A stretch of DNA of 64,000 nucleotides, from positions 2,976,001-3,040,000 of the forward strand of contig NZ_CP110636.1 of assembly GCF_026153355.1 (NCBI RefSeq), written 5' to 3'. Below the pieces are notes generated by a model, which worked only from the letters and a program-made list of their open reading frames with translations, did no database searches and had not been told where the DNA came from. This document shows, one piece after another, positions 46,083 to 55,292 of this stretch (its first letter is position 1; every line of letters starts with the position of its first letter). The stretch is from Streptomyces endophytica (GTDB taxonomy: Bacteria > Actinomycetota > Actinomycetes > Streptomycetales > Streptomycetaceae). A program made the translations under genes and the position numbers.

Positions 46083-48497
46083 GTGGCCGCGCACAACGCC
46101 ACGCACGCACCGGACCACGCCTCGGAATCGGTTCGCGCCCGCGAGATCGACGCCGAGCAGACGCACCTGGACCGCGTCTACCGGCGCCTCGAGGAGAAGA
46201 TCCACGAGGCGGAGTTCCTCATGGACGACGCCGCCAAGCGCGGCCAGGTCGGCACGCCCGGCGCGCTCGCCGAGCGTGACGCCCAGGTCTTCCAGGCCGG
46301 TGTCCATCTCCACCGGCTGAACTCCGAGTACGAGGACTTCCTCTTCGGGCGGATCGACCTGCTCCTCGGCAAGGACGGCAAGAAGGGCCCGGACGGCGCG
46401 TACACCTCCGTCGAGCCCGCCGAGGGCGCGATCGTGGACAACCGCGCCAGGATCGCCGAGACGCTGCACATCGGCCGGCTCGGCGTCCTCGACGCGGACT
46501 ACTCCCCGCTGGTCATCGACTGGCGGGCGCCGGCCGCCGCGCCCTTCTACCGCGCCACCCCGGTGGCGCCCGGCCGGGTCGTCCGCCGCCGGGTGATCCG
46601 TTCCAAGGGCCGCAAGGTGCTCGGCGTCGAGGACGATCTGATGCGCCCGGAGATCACCGCCACGCTGGACGGCGAGGAGCTCCCGGCGATCGGCGACGGC
46701 GCGCTGATGGCCGCGCTCGGCCGGGCCCGCAGCCACACCATGCGGGACATCGTCGCGTCCATCCAGGCCGAGCAGGACATGGTGATCCGGGCGCCCGCCG
46801 CCTCCGTCACCGAGGTCGAGGGCGGGCCGGGCACCGGCAAGACCGCGGTCGCCCTGCACCGCGCCGCCTACCTCCTCTACCAGGACCGCCGCCGTTACGC
46901 CGGCGGCATCCTGATCGTCTCCCCGACGCCGCTGCTGGTCGCCTACACCGAGGGCGTGCTGCCGTCGCTCGGCGAGGAGGGCCAGGTCGCCATCCGGGCG
47001 CTCGGCTCGCTCGTCGACGGCGCCGAGGCGACCGCCTACGACCCGCCGGCGGTGGCCCGCATCAAGGGCTCGTCGCGGATGCAGAAGCTGCTGCGCAAGG
47101 CCGCCAGGGCCGCCCTGGACCTGTCCCCGGCCGGCGCCGCGCCCACCCAGTGCCCGGCGGGCCAGCTCGCGTTCGGCGACGACGAGGAGACCGCGCCGGC
47201 GGTACGGACCGACCGGCTCCGGGTCGTCGCCTTCGGCTCCCGGATCGAGCTGGACGCCGACGAGCTGCGCGCCATCCGGCAGTCCGCGCTCGGCGGCACC
47301 GCGCCGGTCAACCTGCTGCGCCCCCGGGCCCGCCGGCTGATCCTGGACGCCCTGTGGTCCCGGTCGGGCGCCGGCCGCCGCTACACCGACCCCGAGCTCG
47401 TCGCCGAGGCCCGTGCGGGCTTCGACGAGGACCTCACCACCGAGACCTCGTTCCAGGAGTTCCTGGACGCCTGGTGGCCCGAGCTGACCCCGCGCGGCGT
47501 GCTCGCCGCGATGGCCGACGAGAAGCTGCTGGGCCGCTGGGCGCGCCGCGTCCTCAACCCCCGCGAGGTGCGCCAACTGGCCCGTTCCCTGGGCCGGTTG
47601 GACGCCTCGGGACACGGCCCGCTGTCGGTGCACGACGTGGCCCTGCTGGACGAGCTGCAGCAGATCCTCGGCGCCCCGATGCGCCCGGCCCGCCCGCGCG
47701 AGGCCGACCCGCTGGAGCACCTGACCGGCCTGGAGGAGCTGACGACGTACGCGGACCGCAACGGCGGTGGCCGCGGCCGGCGCGAGCGCCTGGAGGAGGA
47801 GCGCACCGACTACGCCCATGTGATCGTCGACGAGGCGCAGGACCTGACGCCCATGCAGTGGCGGATGGTCGGCCGCCGCGGCCGGCACGCCACCTGGACC
47901 GTGGTCGGCGACCCGGCGCAGTCCTCGTGGTCCGACCCGGACGAGGCGGCCGCCGCCCGCGACGAGGCGCTCGGCACCCGCCCGCGCCGCCGCTTCACCC
48001 TCACCGTCAACTACCGCAACCCGGCGGAGATCGCCGAGCTGGCCGGCAAGGTGCTGGCGCTGGCGATGCCCGGCATGCAGTCCCCGAAGGCGGTCCGTTC
48101 GACGGGCCTTCGGCCGCGCTTCGCGCTCGTCGGGGACGGCGCCGGGTCGGCCGGCGAGTCCGCGCTGGCCGCCGCGACGGCGGCGGAGGCCGAGCGGCTG
48201 CTGGGCGAGGTGGACGGCACGGTCGGCGTCGTGGTGGCGATGCACCGCCGCGAGCAGGCCCGCCGCTGGCTGGCCCCGCTCGGAGACCGGGTGGTGGCGC
48301 TGGGCTCCCTGGAGGCGAAGGGACTGGAGTACGACGCCACGCTGGTGGTGTCGCCGGCCGAGATCGCCGACGAGTCCCCGGCCGGGCTGCGGGTGCTGTA
48401 CGTGGCGCTGACCCGCGCCACCCAGCAGCTGACCGTGCTGTCCGCCGGACGCGACCAGCCGGACGCGGCCGGGGTGCCCGACCTGCTGCGGGACTGA
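46083..48497 (+). CDS. helD: HelD-type RNA polymerase recycling ATPase
   Basis: 804 aa from GTG 46083. The N-terminal coiled coil (about 20-100, TEQTHLDR-like helices) inserts into RNA polymerase channels. Superfamily 1 motifs are present: Walker A EGGPGTGKTAV (247-256), VIVDEAQDLTPMQW, VGDPAQSSW, and the C-terminal SLEAKGLEYDATLVV and YVALTRATQQL. HelD proteins bind core RNA polymerase and release stalled enzyme from DNA. Actinobacterial members can also displace rifampicin. No rifampicin-associated palindrome was recognised upstream. It stands between the sigma/anti-sigma pair and a candidate sRNA. Confidence 0.92.
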   Translation: MAAHNATHAPDHASESVRAREIDAEQTHLDRVYRRLEEKIHEAEFLMDDAAKRGQVGTPGALAERDAQVFQAGVHLHRLNSEYEDFLFGRIDLLLGKDGKKGPDGAYTSVEPAEGAIVDNRARIAETLHIGRLGVLDADYSPLVIDWRAPAAAPFYRATPVAPGRVVRRRVIRSKGRKVLGVEDDLMRPEITATLDGEELPAIGDGALMAALGRARSHTMRDIVASIQAEQDMVIRAPAASVTEVEGGPGTGKTAVALHRAAYLLYQDRRRYAGGILIVSPTPLLVAYTEGVLPSLGEEGQVAIRALGSLVDGAEATAYDPPAVARIKGSSRMQKLLRKAARAALDLSPAGAAPTQCPAGQLAFGDDEETAPAVRTDRLRVVAFGSRIELDADELRAIRQSALGGTAPVNLLRPRARRLILDALWSRSGAGRRYTDPELVAEARAGFDEDLTTETSFQEFLDAWWPELTPRGVLAAMADEKLLGRWARRVLNPREVRQLARSLGRLDASGHGPLSVHDVALLDELQQILGAPMRPARPREADPLEHLTGLEELTTYADRNGGGRGRRERLEEERTDYAHVIVDEAQDLTPMQWRMVGRRGRHATWTVVGDPAQSSWSDPDEAAAARDEALGTRPRRRFTLTVNYRNPAEIAELAGKVLALAMPGMQSPKAVRSTGLRPRFALVGDGAGSAGESALAAATAAEAERLLGEVDGTVGVVVAMHRREQARRWLAPLGDRVVALGSLEAKGLEYDATLVVSPAEIADESPAGLRVLYVALTRATQQLTVLSAGRDQPDAAGVPDLLRD

Positions 48498-48570
48498 GCC
48501 CGGCGGAGGCCGTACGGGGGGACCTGAAATCCGTACCCCGCGACGGGATTCGCTTCCGGAGATGGTTTGT

Positions 48571-48717
48571 TAGCCTGGGTGAGGCACCGGCTCGATCCAA
48601 GCCCCCGGGCCCAACCATCGTCGCTACGAGCGACCACTTGCCGCGAGGCGAGCATGGCGGGTCGGTGTCTTAAGTGTGTGCCGCGGGCGCCCTTCCTCCG
48701 GGAGGGCGCCCGCGGCC
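48571..48717 (+). ncRNA. Candidate small RNA ending in a strong hairpin
   Basis: In the 483-bp gap between helD and the malic enzyme gene, a TAGCCT -10-like element (48571-48576) is followed about 100 bp later by a perfect 14-bp stem (48680-48693 with 48703-48716). That hairpin lies far upstream of the malic enzyme start and more than 180 bp past the helD stop, so an independent short transcript is plausible. A 5' extended helD-mRNA end is the alternative. Confidence 0.4.
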
Positions 48718-48980
48718 GTTGTGGCCCGCGGCCGTCGTCCGCCCGCCGTCGGGTGCCGGAGCGTGGTGGTCCGCACGCGCCGCCCGGAAGGCTTCTTCCG
48801 TGAAGGGCTTCCACTCGCCCGATCATCTCTCGTATGGTGGAAGTGTCTTTCCGAAATTTGTAGCTGGTTACCGTGTACCGGCTGGTAGGTGGGACGATCG
48901 GACGACGCGCTCCCGACCCGGGTACCTCTGGGCCGCGGAGCCGCTGAGAGAGAAACCAGGGAAAGCAGAGGAAGTCGGCC
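48718..48980 (+). promoter_or_regulatory. Malic enzyme upstream region
   Basis: 263 bp without a gene. TATGGT (48833-48838) is a -10-like hexamer; a long leader with GAGGAAG before ATG 48981 would follow. Confidence 0.35.
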
Positions 48981-50414
48981 ATGGCAACGGCGCCTAGCGT
49001 CTCGTATTCGATGACGGTGCGACTGGAAGTACCCGCGAGCGGCACCGCCGTCAGCCAGCTCACCACGGCCGTGGAGTCCTCCGGCGGGTCGGTCACCGGC
49101 CTCGACGTCACCGCGTCGGGCCACGAGAAGCTCCGGATCGACGTCACCATCGCCGCGACCTCCACCGCGCACGCGAACGAGATCGTCGAGAAGCTGCGCG
49201 GCATCGAGGGCGTCTCGCTCGGCAAGGTGTCCGACCGTACATTCCTGATGCACCTCGGCGGCAAGATCGAGATGTCGTCGAAGCACCCGATCCGCAACCG
49301 CGACGACCTCTCCATGGTCTACACCCCCGGCGTCGCCCGGGTCTGCCAGGCCATCGCCGACAACCCCGAGGACGCCCGCCGGCTGACGATCAAGCGCAAC
49401 AGCGTCGCGGTCGTCACGGACGGCTCCGCGGTCCTGGGCCTGGGCAACATCGGCCCCAAGGCCGCGCTGCCCGTCATGGAGGGCAAGGCGGCCCTCTTCA
49501 AGCGCTTCGCCGGCATCGACGCCTGGCCGCTGTGCCTGGACACCCAGGACACCGACGCCATCGTGGAGATCGTCAAGGCCATCGCCCCGGGCTTCGCCGG
49601 CATCAACCTGGAGGACATCTCCGCGCCCCGCTGCTTCGAGATCGAGGCGCGGCTGCGCGAGGCGCTGGACATCCCGGTCTTCCACGACGACCAGCACGGC
49701 ACCGCCATCGTGGTGCTCGCCGCGCTCACCAACGCGCTGCGCGTCGTCGGCAAGAAGATCGAGGACGTCCGGGTCGTGATGTCCGGCGCCGGCGCGGCCG
49801 GCACCGCCATCCTCAAGCTGCTGCTGGCCGCCGGCGTCGGGCACGCCGTCGTCGCCGACATCCACGGCGTGGTGCACGCCGGCCGCACGGACCTGGTCGA
49901 CGCCGACCCGGACTCCGCGCTGCGCTGGATCGCCGACAACACCAACCCCGAGGGCGTCACCGGCACCCTCAAGGAGGCCGTGGTCGGCGCGGACGTCTTC
50001 ATCGGCGTCTCGGCGCCCAACGTCCTCGACGGCGACGACGTCGCGAAGATGGCCGAGGGAGCGATCGTGTTCGCCCTCGCCAACCCCGACCCCGAGGTCG
50101 ACCCGGCCATCGCCCGGCAGACCGCCGCCGTCGTGGCCACCGGCCGCTCCGACTTCCCGAACCAGATCAACAACGTCCTGGTGTTCCCCGGCGTATTCCG
50201 CGGCCTCCTGGACGCCCACTCCCGTACGGTGAACACCGAGATGATGCTGGCCGCGGCCCGCGCCCTCGCGGACGTCGTCCTGGAGGACGAGGTCAACCCG
50301 AACTACATCATCCCCAGCGTCTTCAACGAGAAGGTCGCGGGTGCGGTGGCCGGTGCGGTGCGGGAGGCGGCCAAGGGCAGCGACCCGGCTGTGACGACGG
50401 CCACGACGGTCTGA
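48981..50414 (+). CDS. NAD(P)-dependent malic enzyme with N-terminal ACT domain
   Basis: 477 aa. Residues of about 8-85 form an ACT domain (YSMTVRLEVPASGTAVSQL), a likely allosteric site. The malic enzyme core follows: MVYTPGVARVC with the catalytic Tyr, VAVVTDGSAVLGLGNIGP, the Lys of GKAALFKRFAGID, metal ligands in NLEDISAPRCFEIE and FHDDQHGTAI, and the nucleotide fold VVMSGAGAAGTAI. It oxidatively decarboxylates malate to pyruvate. AGAGGAAG precedes ATG 48981. Cofactor choice cannot be settled by eye. Confidence 0.93.
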   Translation: MATAPSVSYSMTVRLEVPASGTAVSQLTTAVESSGGSVTGLDVTASGHEKLRIDVTIAATSTAHANEIVEKLRGIEGVSLGKVSDRTFLMHLGGKIEMSSKHPIRNRDDLSMVYTPGVARVCQAIADNPEDARRLTIKRNSVAVVTDGSAVLGLGNIGPKAALPVMEGKAALFKRFAGIDAWPLCLDTQDTDAIVEIVKAIAPGFAGINLEDISAPRCFEIEARLREALDIPVFHDDQHGTAIVVLAALTNALRVVGKKIEDVRVVMSGAGAAGTAILKLLLAAGVGHAVVADIHGVVHAGRTDLVDADPDSALRWIADNTNPEGVTGTLKEAVVGADVFIGVSAPNVLDGDDVAKMAEGAIVFALANPDPEVDPAIARQTAAVVATGRSDFPNQINNVLVFPGVFRGLLDAHSRTVNTEMMLAAARALADVVLEDEVNPNYIIPSVFNEKVAGAVAGAVREAAKGSDPAVTTATTV

Positions 50415-50507
50415 CGACGGCGCGTCGCGGGACACGCCGTCACGACGGCCCCCATAGGGTGGCGGGCAGCAATCCGCCATCCTGGGGATCCGGCCAGGAG
50501 CGGAACG

Positions 50508-50654
50508 ATGCGGAACGTCACCACCGCGTGGCAGTGGCGCTTTTCGTGTGACCCGCCAGGGCGCCGGATTGGCTTTACTGCCGCAGGTAGGGGCAGGATG
50601 CGTATTCGGGCGCGAGGGTCTGGCAGGCAGACCCGGGTCCGGGGACTGTCCTAG
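50508..50654 (+). CDS. Possible small ORF (48 aa) upstream of hup
   Basis: ATG 50508 has AGGAG 7 nt upstream and lies about 50 bp after a -10-like TAGGGT near 50,455. The frame runs to TAG 50652 and encodes a basic peptide starting MRNVTTAWQWRF. Codon usage is poor for Streptomyces and no family is recognised. It could be a leader peptide for hup or chance. The rest of the 329-bp gap holds the hup promoter and nothing else recognised. Confidence 0.25.
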   Translation: MRNVTTAWQWRFSCDPPGRRIGFTAAGRGRMRIRARGSGRQTRVRGLS

Positions 50655-50743
50655 GACCCTGGCAGCATCGGCTTCGCTGTGCCCAACATGCGGCTCCGCC
50701 GCGTGGCACGCCTCATTGGCAAGAAGAACACGGGAGTACAAAC

Positions 50744-51025
50744 ATGAACCGCAGTGAGCTGGTGGCCGCTCTGGCCGATCGCGCCGAGGTGACCCGCAAG
50801 GACGCCGACGCCGTTCTGGCCGCCCTCGCCGAGGTGACCGGCGAGGTCGTCGCCAAGGGCGACGAGAAGGTCACCATCCCCGGCTTCCTGACCTTCGAGC
50901 GCACCCACCGTGCCGCTCGCACCGCGCGCAACCCGCAGACCGGCGACCCGATCCAGATCCCGGCCGGCTACAGCGTGAAGGTGTCCGCGGGCTCCAAGCT
51001 CAAGGAAGCCGCCAAGGGCAAGTGA
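50744..51025 (+). CDS. hup: HU-family DNA-binding protein
   Basis: 93 aa, typical HU length. It has NRSELVAALADRAEVTRKDAD, VTIPGFLTFERTHRAARTARNPQTGDPI with the DNA-intercalating arm, and IPAGYSVKVSAGSKLKEA. It bends and compacts DNA as a nucleoid protein. This is the short form without the Lys-rich tail found in HupS. ACGGGAGT lies before ATG 50744. It ends in a strong hairpin. Confidence 0.96.
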   Translation: MNRSELVAALADRAEVTRKDADAVLAALAEVTGEVVAKGDEKVTIPGFLTFERTHRAARTARNPQTGDPIQIPAGYSVKVSAGSKLKEAAKGK

Positions 51026-51045
51026 AGCTCTGACCCGGCATAACG

Positions 51046-51075
51046 AGGCGGCCGCCCCGACGGGGGCGGCCGCCT
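51046..51075 (+). terminator. Terminator of hup
   Basis: A perfect 13-bp stem (51046-51058 with 51063-51075) and 4-nt loop, 20 bp after the stop. Confidence 0.75.
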
Positions 51076-51214
51076 TCTGCGTACCCGCGCACCGCGCACC
51101 CCTGCCGCGGCCGCCCGGGCGGCCGTTCCGGGGCGCCTCCGCGGCCGTACGGGGCCGGAAACGGCGCCCGGCACCTCCCGGGCCGTCCCGCGGCGCGCGC
51201 GGCCCCCTGACAGC

Positions 51215-51253
51215 CCTGAGGGGCGGCCACCGGACCGGTGGCCGCCCCTCAGG
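51215..51253. terminator. Long palindrome after murA (bidirectional terminator)
   Basis: A perfect 19-bp inverted repeat around a single centre base (51215-51233 with 51235-51253), between convergent hup and murA. Confidence 0.65.
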
Positions 51254-51301
51254 CGTGGTGGTACGGGCGTGGGCGCGGCGCGCCCACGTGCCCGGGCGTC
51301 G

Positions 51302-52648
51302 TCAGTGGCTCAGTGCCCCGTTGGGCAGCTCCACGTGGGCGCCCAGCTCGACGAGCTTCTCCATGAAGTTCTCGTAGCCGCGGTTGATCAGGTCGATGCC
51401 GTGCACCCGGGAGGTGCCCTGCGCCGCCAGCGCCGCGATCAGGTACGAGAAACCGCCGCGCAGGTCGGGGATGACCAGGTCGGAGCCCTGCAGCTTGGTC
51501 GGGCCGGAGACCACCGCGGAGTGCAGGAAGTTGCGCTGGCCGAAGCGGCAGGCCGAGCCGCCCAGGCACTCCCGGTAGAGCTGGATGTGCGCGCCCATCT
51601 GGTTGAGGGCGGACGTGAAGCCGAGGCGGGACTCGTAGACCGTCTCGTGGACGATGGACAGGCCCGACGCCTGGGTCAGGGCGACGACCAGCGGCTGCTG
51701 CCAGTCGGTCTGGAAGCCGGGGTGGACGTCGGTCTCCAGGGCGATGGCGTTGAGCGAGCCGCCCGGGTGCCAGAAGCGGATGCCCTCGTCGTCTATCTCG
51801 AAGGCGCCGCCGACCCTCCGGAAGGTGTTGAGGAAGGTCATCATCGACCGCTGCTGCGCGCCGCGGACGTAGATGTTGCCCTCGGTGGCGAGCGCCGCGG
51901 ACGCCCAGGAGGCGGCCTCCAGGCGGTCCGGGAGGGCGCGGTGGGTGTAGCCGTTGAGCTTGTCGACACCGGTGATCCGGATCGTCCGGTCGGTGTCCAT
52001 GGAGATGATCGCGCCCATCTTCTGCAGCACGCAGATCAGGTCCTCGATCTCCGGCTCCACGGCGGCGTTCGACAGCTCGGTGACGCCCTCCGCCAGTACG
52101 GCGGTCAGCAGCACCTGCTCGGTCGAGCCGACCGACGGGTACGGCAGCCGGATCTTGGTGCCGCGCAGCCGGTGCGGCGCCTCCAGGTACTGCCCGTCGG
52201 CGCGCTTCTCGATCTTCGCACCGAACTGGCGCAGCACGTCGAAGTGGAAGTCCACCGGGCGGCCGCCGATGTCACAGCCGCCCAGGCCCGGGATGAAGGC
52301 GTGGCCGAGGCGGTGCAGCAGCGGGCCGCAGAACAGGATCGGGATCCGCGAGGAGCCGGCGTGCGCGTCGATGTCGGCGACGTTGGCGCTCTCCACGTGC
52401 GACGGGTCGAGGACCAGCTCGCCGGGCTCGTCGCCCGGGCGGACCGTGACGCCGTGCAGCTGCAGCAGTCCGCGCACCACGCGTACGTCGCGGATGTCGG
52501 GCACGTTGCGCAGCCGGCTGGGTCCGCTGCCGAGCAGGGCGGCGACCATGGCCTTGGGCACAAGGTTCTTCGCACCGCGAACCCGGATCTCGCCCTCCAG
52601 CGGGGTGCCGCCGTGGACAAGCAGTACGTCGTCAGTAGAGACGGTCAT
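51302..52648 (-). CDS. murA: UDP-N-acetylglucosamine 1-carboxyvinyltransferase
   Basis: 448 aa. It has the EPT fold, with the GAKNLVPKAMVAALL substrate-binding Lys27/Asn28 and the active-site loop GGCDIGGRPVDFH, whose Cys125 corresponds to the fosfomycin-reactive Cys115 of E. coli. It catalyses the first committed step of peptidoglycan synthesis, transferring enolpyruvate from PEP to UDP-GlcNAc. ATG 52648 (MTVSTDDVLLVHGG) is preferred over an upstream ATG at 52681. Streptomyces usually carry more than one murA; this is the copy beside hup. Confidence 0.95.
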   Translation of the reverse strand: MTVSTDDVLLVHGGTPLEGEIRVRGAKNLVPKAMVAALLGSGPSRLRNVPDIRDVRVVRGLLQLHGVTVRPGDEPGELVLDPSHVESANVADIDAHAGSSRIPILFCGPLLHRLGHAFIPGLGGCDIGGRPVDFHFDVLRQFGAKIEKRADGQYLEAPHRLRGTKIRLPYPSVGSTEQVLLTAVLAEGVTELSNAAVEPEIEDLICVLQKMGAIISMDTDRTIRITGVDKLNGYTHRALPDRLEAASWASAALATEGNIYVRGAQQRSMMTFLNTFRRVGGAFEIDDEGIRFWHPGGSLNAIALETDVHPGFQTDWQQPLVVALTQASGLSIVHETVYESRLGFTSALNQMGAHIQLYRECLGGSACRFGQRNFLHSAVVSGPTKLQGSDLVIPDLRGGFSYLIAALAAQGTSRVHGIDLINRGYENFMEKLVELGAHVELPNGALSH

Positions 52649-52971
52649 GGATCTCGCGTTCCTGGAGACGGGCAGGGCCAAGCAGAAATGGTAAGGGCGT
52701 CCGAGGGGTGCCCGTAAGCCCGTGCAGCCTCTGAGCGTGTAATGGCTTTGTCACAACACGCTCGGCTACGGTCACCCTTTGATCTGTAATCGCCTTTTGG
52801 CGGAAAAGCCCCAGATTGTCTTAAATGCACTGTGAGGAAGTCGGATTGGGGCGGGTGCACTTCCGGGGGCGGGGTCGTGCGCCGGGGCTGCCGCCGTACG
52901 CCCTGCCCTGCGCTCGCACCGGTCACGGCTTTGACTCCCCGCTCGGGGCAGAAGTGCGGGATCATGTGGCC
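52649..52971. promoter_or_regulatory. Divergent region murA / YqgE
   Basis: 323 bp with no gene. An AT-rich core (52,735-52,850) contains TACGGT and TTAAAT patches expected of two promoters. TTGACT at 52931-52936 is a good -35 hexamer on the YqgE side, but a matching -10 at normal spacing is not clear. Confidence 0.4.
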
Positions 52972-53643
52972 ATGACCGAGGTGTCCTCGCTCACAGGCCG
53001 GCTGCTCGTCGCGACGCCCGCGCTTGCGGACCCGAACTTCGACCGCGCGGTGGTGCTGCTCCTCGACCACGACGAGGAGGGCTCCCTCGGCGTGGTCCTC
53101 AACCGCCCCACCCCGGTGGGCGTAGCGGACATCCTCGCGCCCTGGGCCGCGCTGACCGGTGAGCCGGGCGTGGTCTTCCAGGGCGGCCCGGTCTCGCTGG
53201 ACTCCGCACTCGGGGTGGCGGTCGTGCCCGGCGGGACCTTCGGTGAGGGCGGCACGCCCCCCATGGGTACGGGTGCCGGTCCCGGCGCCGAGGCGGGGGA
53301 GACGGCCGGCGCGCAGGTCGCCGACCGCGCGGGCGTCCAGCCCGCCGAGGAGCCGCTGGGCTGGCGCCGGGTGCACGGCGCGATCGGCCTGGTCGATCTG
53401 GAGGCCCCGCCCGAGCTCCTCGCGGCCGTGCTCGGCAGCCTGCGGATCTTCGCCGGCTACGCGGGCTGGGGGCCGGGCCAGCTGGAGGACGAGCTGGTCG
53501 AGGGCGCCTGGTACGTCGTCGAGTCCGAACCGGGCGACGTCTCCTCGCCCGACCCGGAACAGCTGTGGCGCGCGGTCCTGCGGCGGCAGCGCAACGAGCT
53601 GGCGATGGTGGCCACGTACCCGGACGACCCGTCGCTGAACTGA
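52972..53643 (+). CDS. YqgE/AlgH-family protein (DUF179)
   Basis: 223 aa. It has LTGRLLVATPALADPNFDRAV, LLLDHDEEGSLGVVLNRPT and VFQGGPV, the conserved N-terminal half of the AlgH fold, and FAGYAGWGPGQLEDEL, W(Y)VV near the C-terminus. A Gly/Ala-rich loop insert (about residues 95-130) makes it longer than the roughly 185-aa bacterial average. Family function remains unclear. ATG 52972 is the first start consistent with the family N-terminus. Confidence 0.9.
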   Translation: MTEVSSLTGRLLVATPALADPNFDRAVVLLLDHDEEGSLGVVLNRPTPVGVADILAPWAALTGEPGVVFQGGPVSLDSALGVAVVPGGTFGEGGTPPMGTGAGPGAEAGETAGAQVADRAGVQPAEEPLGWRRVHGAIGLVDLEAPPELLAAVLGSLRIFAGYAGWGPGQLEDELVEGAWYVVESEPGDVSSPDPEQLWRAVLRRQRNELAMVATYPDDPSLN

Positions 53644-53827
53644 TCGCGCGGGCCGGTCGGCCGGTCGTGGGGCAGGTCCCGCGGAACGCCGGATTTTTGT
53701 TGAGCGCTGGATTATTGTGACGGCTTCGTCATGAGGAATTGTCAGTGCCCGTCGCTATGGTTCGACTGACAGGGGACGGTGCGCGGCCGCGTCGGCGGGG
53801 CCGTGCAGGACAGCGGGGGAGAGTGCC

Positions 53828-54508
53828 ATGCACAGGCCGAGTGTGCCCGGGGATCTGGACCATCCGGAGCGGCTGTGGGCGCGGGCCGCGACGCTCGCGG
53901 TGGTCGCCGCGGCGGTGGACGACTGGGACGAATTCTCCTGGGGGAAGCACGGACTGGAGTGCTGGAACGGCGGCGGCAGCTACTGGTGGCGGCTGAAGCT
54001 GTACGACGGCGGCCGGGCGCTGCTCTGCGGCCAGGACTCGGACGGCAGCTACACCCACAGCGGCGACCGCCAGATCGACTTCCTGGCCGGCGGCCCCGAG
54101 TGGCTGCCCTGGGAGCAGCTGGAGGACGACGCCCAGGGGAACCTCTTCGGGTTCGTCTACTGGTGGCAGGACGGCGCCTGGGCGCGCGCCCCGTATCCCG
54201 AGAAGCTGCCGGACGACGGCCTGGAGATGGCGATGAGCTGGGCCGCCCCCGGTGACGCGTCGATCGGCCGGATCGTCGACGACCTCGTGGCCCGTACGGA
54301 GACGGAGGTCGACGCGGCCGACGCGGTCCGCGCCTTCATCGCCGCCGCCGAGGCCCGTACGGTCGGCGCGCCGGAGGTCGCCGCGCTGCTCGACGCGGTC
54401 TGCGACAAGGACTCCTGGTACGAGGTCCGGCCGGAGGCCGCGCTGGCCTTCGCCGAGACGCTGGGCCTGACCTCCGGCGACCGCGGCGGGCTGGCGGTGG
54501 CCTCCTGA
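53828..54508 (+). CDS. Conserved hypothetical protein
   Basis: 226 aa, soluble and acidic, rich in Trp in its first half (WDEFSWGKHGLECWNGGG, YWWRLKLYDGGRALLCGQDSD). The second half is helical and Ala-rich (VDAADAVRAFIAAAEARTV). GGGGGAG lies 6 nt before ATG 53828. No signal peptide or TM segment is seen. I do not recognise the family; the codon usage and good ribosome-binding site support a real gene. Confidence 0.75.
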   Translation: MHRPSVPGDLDHPERLWARAATLAVVAAAVDDWDEFSWGKHGLECWNGGGSYWWRLKLYDGGRALLCGQDSDGSYTHSGDRQIDFLAGGPEWLPWEQLEDDAQGNLFGFVYWWQDGAWARAPYPEKLPDDGLEMAMSWAAPGDASIGRIVDDLVARTETEVDAADAVRAFIAAAEARTVGAPEVAALLDAVCDKDSWYEVRPEAALAFAETLGLTSGDRGGLAVAS

Positions 54509-54642
54509 GCGGAGGTGTCGCCCGGCCCCCGCGGGCGGACCGAGCGGAGGCCCGGACGGGTCCGGCGGCGGGCGTCGCGGTGGCGGGTCCCGCGCTCCAC
54601 CCGGGCGGCGGGCCGTCGCTCCCGGGTCGTCGCGGGCGTGAG

Positions 54643-54648
54643 TACCCT
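54643..54648 (+). promoter_or_regulatory. -10 element of the DUF3039 gene
   Basis: TACCCT ends 8 nt before ATG 54657, giving a leaderless or near-leaderless mRNA. Confidence 0.4.
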
Positions 54649-54656
54649 TGGCAGCT

Positions 54657-54950
54657 ATGAGCACTCTTGAGCCCGAGCGCGGGGCAGGTACGGGGACCCT
54701 CGTAGAGCCGACACCGCAGGTGTCGCACGGCGACGGCGACCACGAGCGCTTCGCCCACTACGTCCAGAAGGACAAGATCATGGCGAGCGCGCTCGACGGT
54801 ACCCCCGTCGTGGCGCTGTGCGGCAAGGTCTGGGTCCCGGGTCGCGACCCGAAGAAGTACCCGGTCTGCCCCATGTGCAAGGAGATCTACGAGTCCATGG
54901 GCGCCGGTGGCGACAAGGACAAGGGCGGCAAGGACGGCGGCAAGAAGTAA
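54657..54950 (+). CDS. DUF3039-family small protein
   Basis: 97 aa. The conserved core HYVQKDKIMASALDGTPV and ALCGKVWVPGRDPKKYPVC with CPMC forms a three-Cys, zinc-ribbon-like site. A Gly/Lys-rich tail ends the protein. DUF3039 is widespread in actinobacteria and of unknown role. The start is ATG 54657, close to a -10 element, with no Shine-Dalgarno. Confidence 0.85.
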   Translation: MSTLEPERGAGTGTLVEPTPQVSHGDGDHERFAHYVQKDKIMASALDGTPVVALCGKVWVPGRDPKKYPVCPMCKEIYESMGAGGDKDKGGKDGGKK

Positions 54951-55292
54951 CCGCCGCCGCCCGCTCGCCGCGGGCACGGGCCCGGAGCCCTCGCGGCCCG
55001 GGCCCGCCGTCGTGCCCGCACACCCGGGCGCCGGCACCGGGCCGCCCGTACGGGAAGCACCGGCCCCTCCTCGCGGGCTCCCCGCGGGAATCCCGGGACG
55101 GCGTGCCGACGGCAGGCCGGGCGACGAGATTGGCCGGATTGATGGCCGGATGACCGGCCTCCGCGTACCGGCGGATGGCAGCATCGACCGCGACACTGCC
55201 CGTGACACCGCCCGCGGCACGGGCAGGTGCTCTCCGTACGCCTACAGCGCCGGCCGGTCCCGGACCCGGGGGCGTGGTGGAGGACTGACGGC

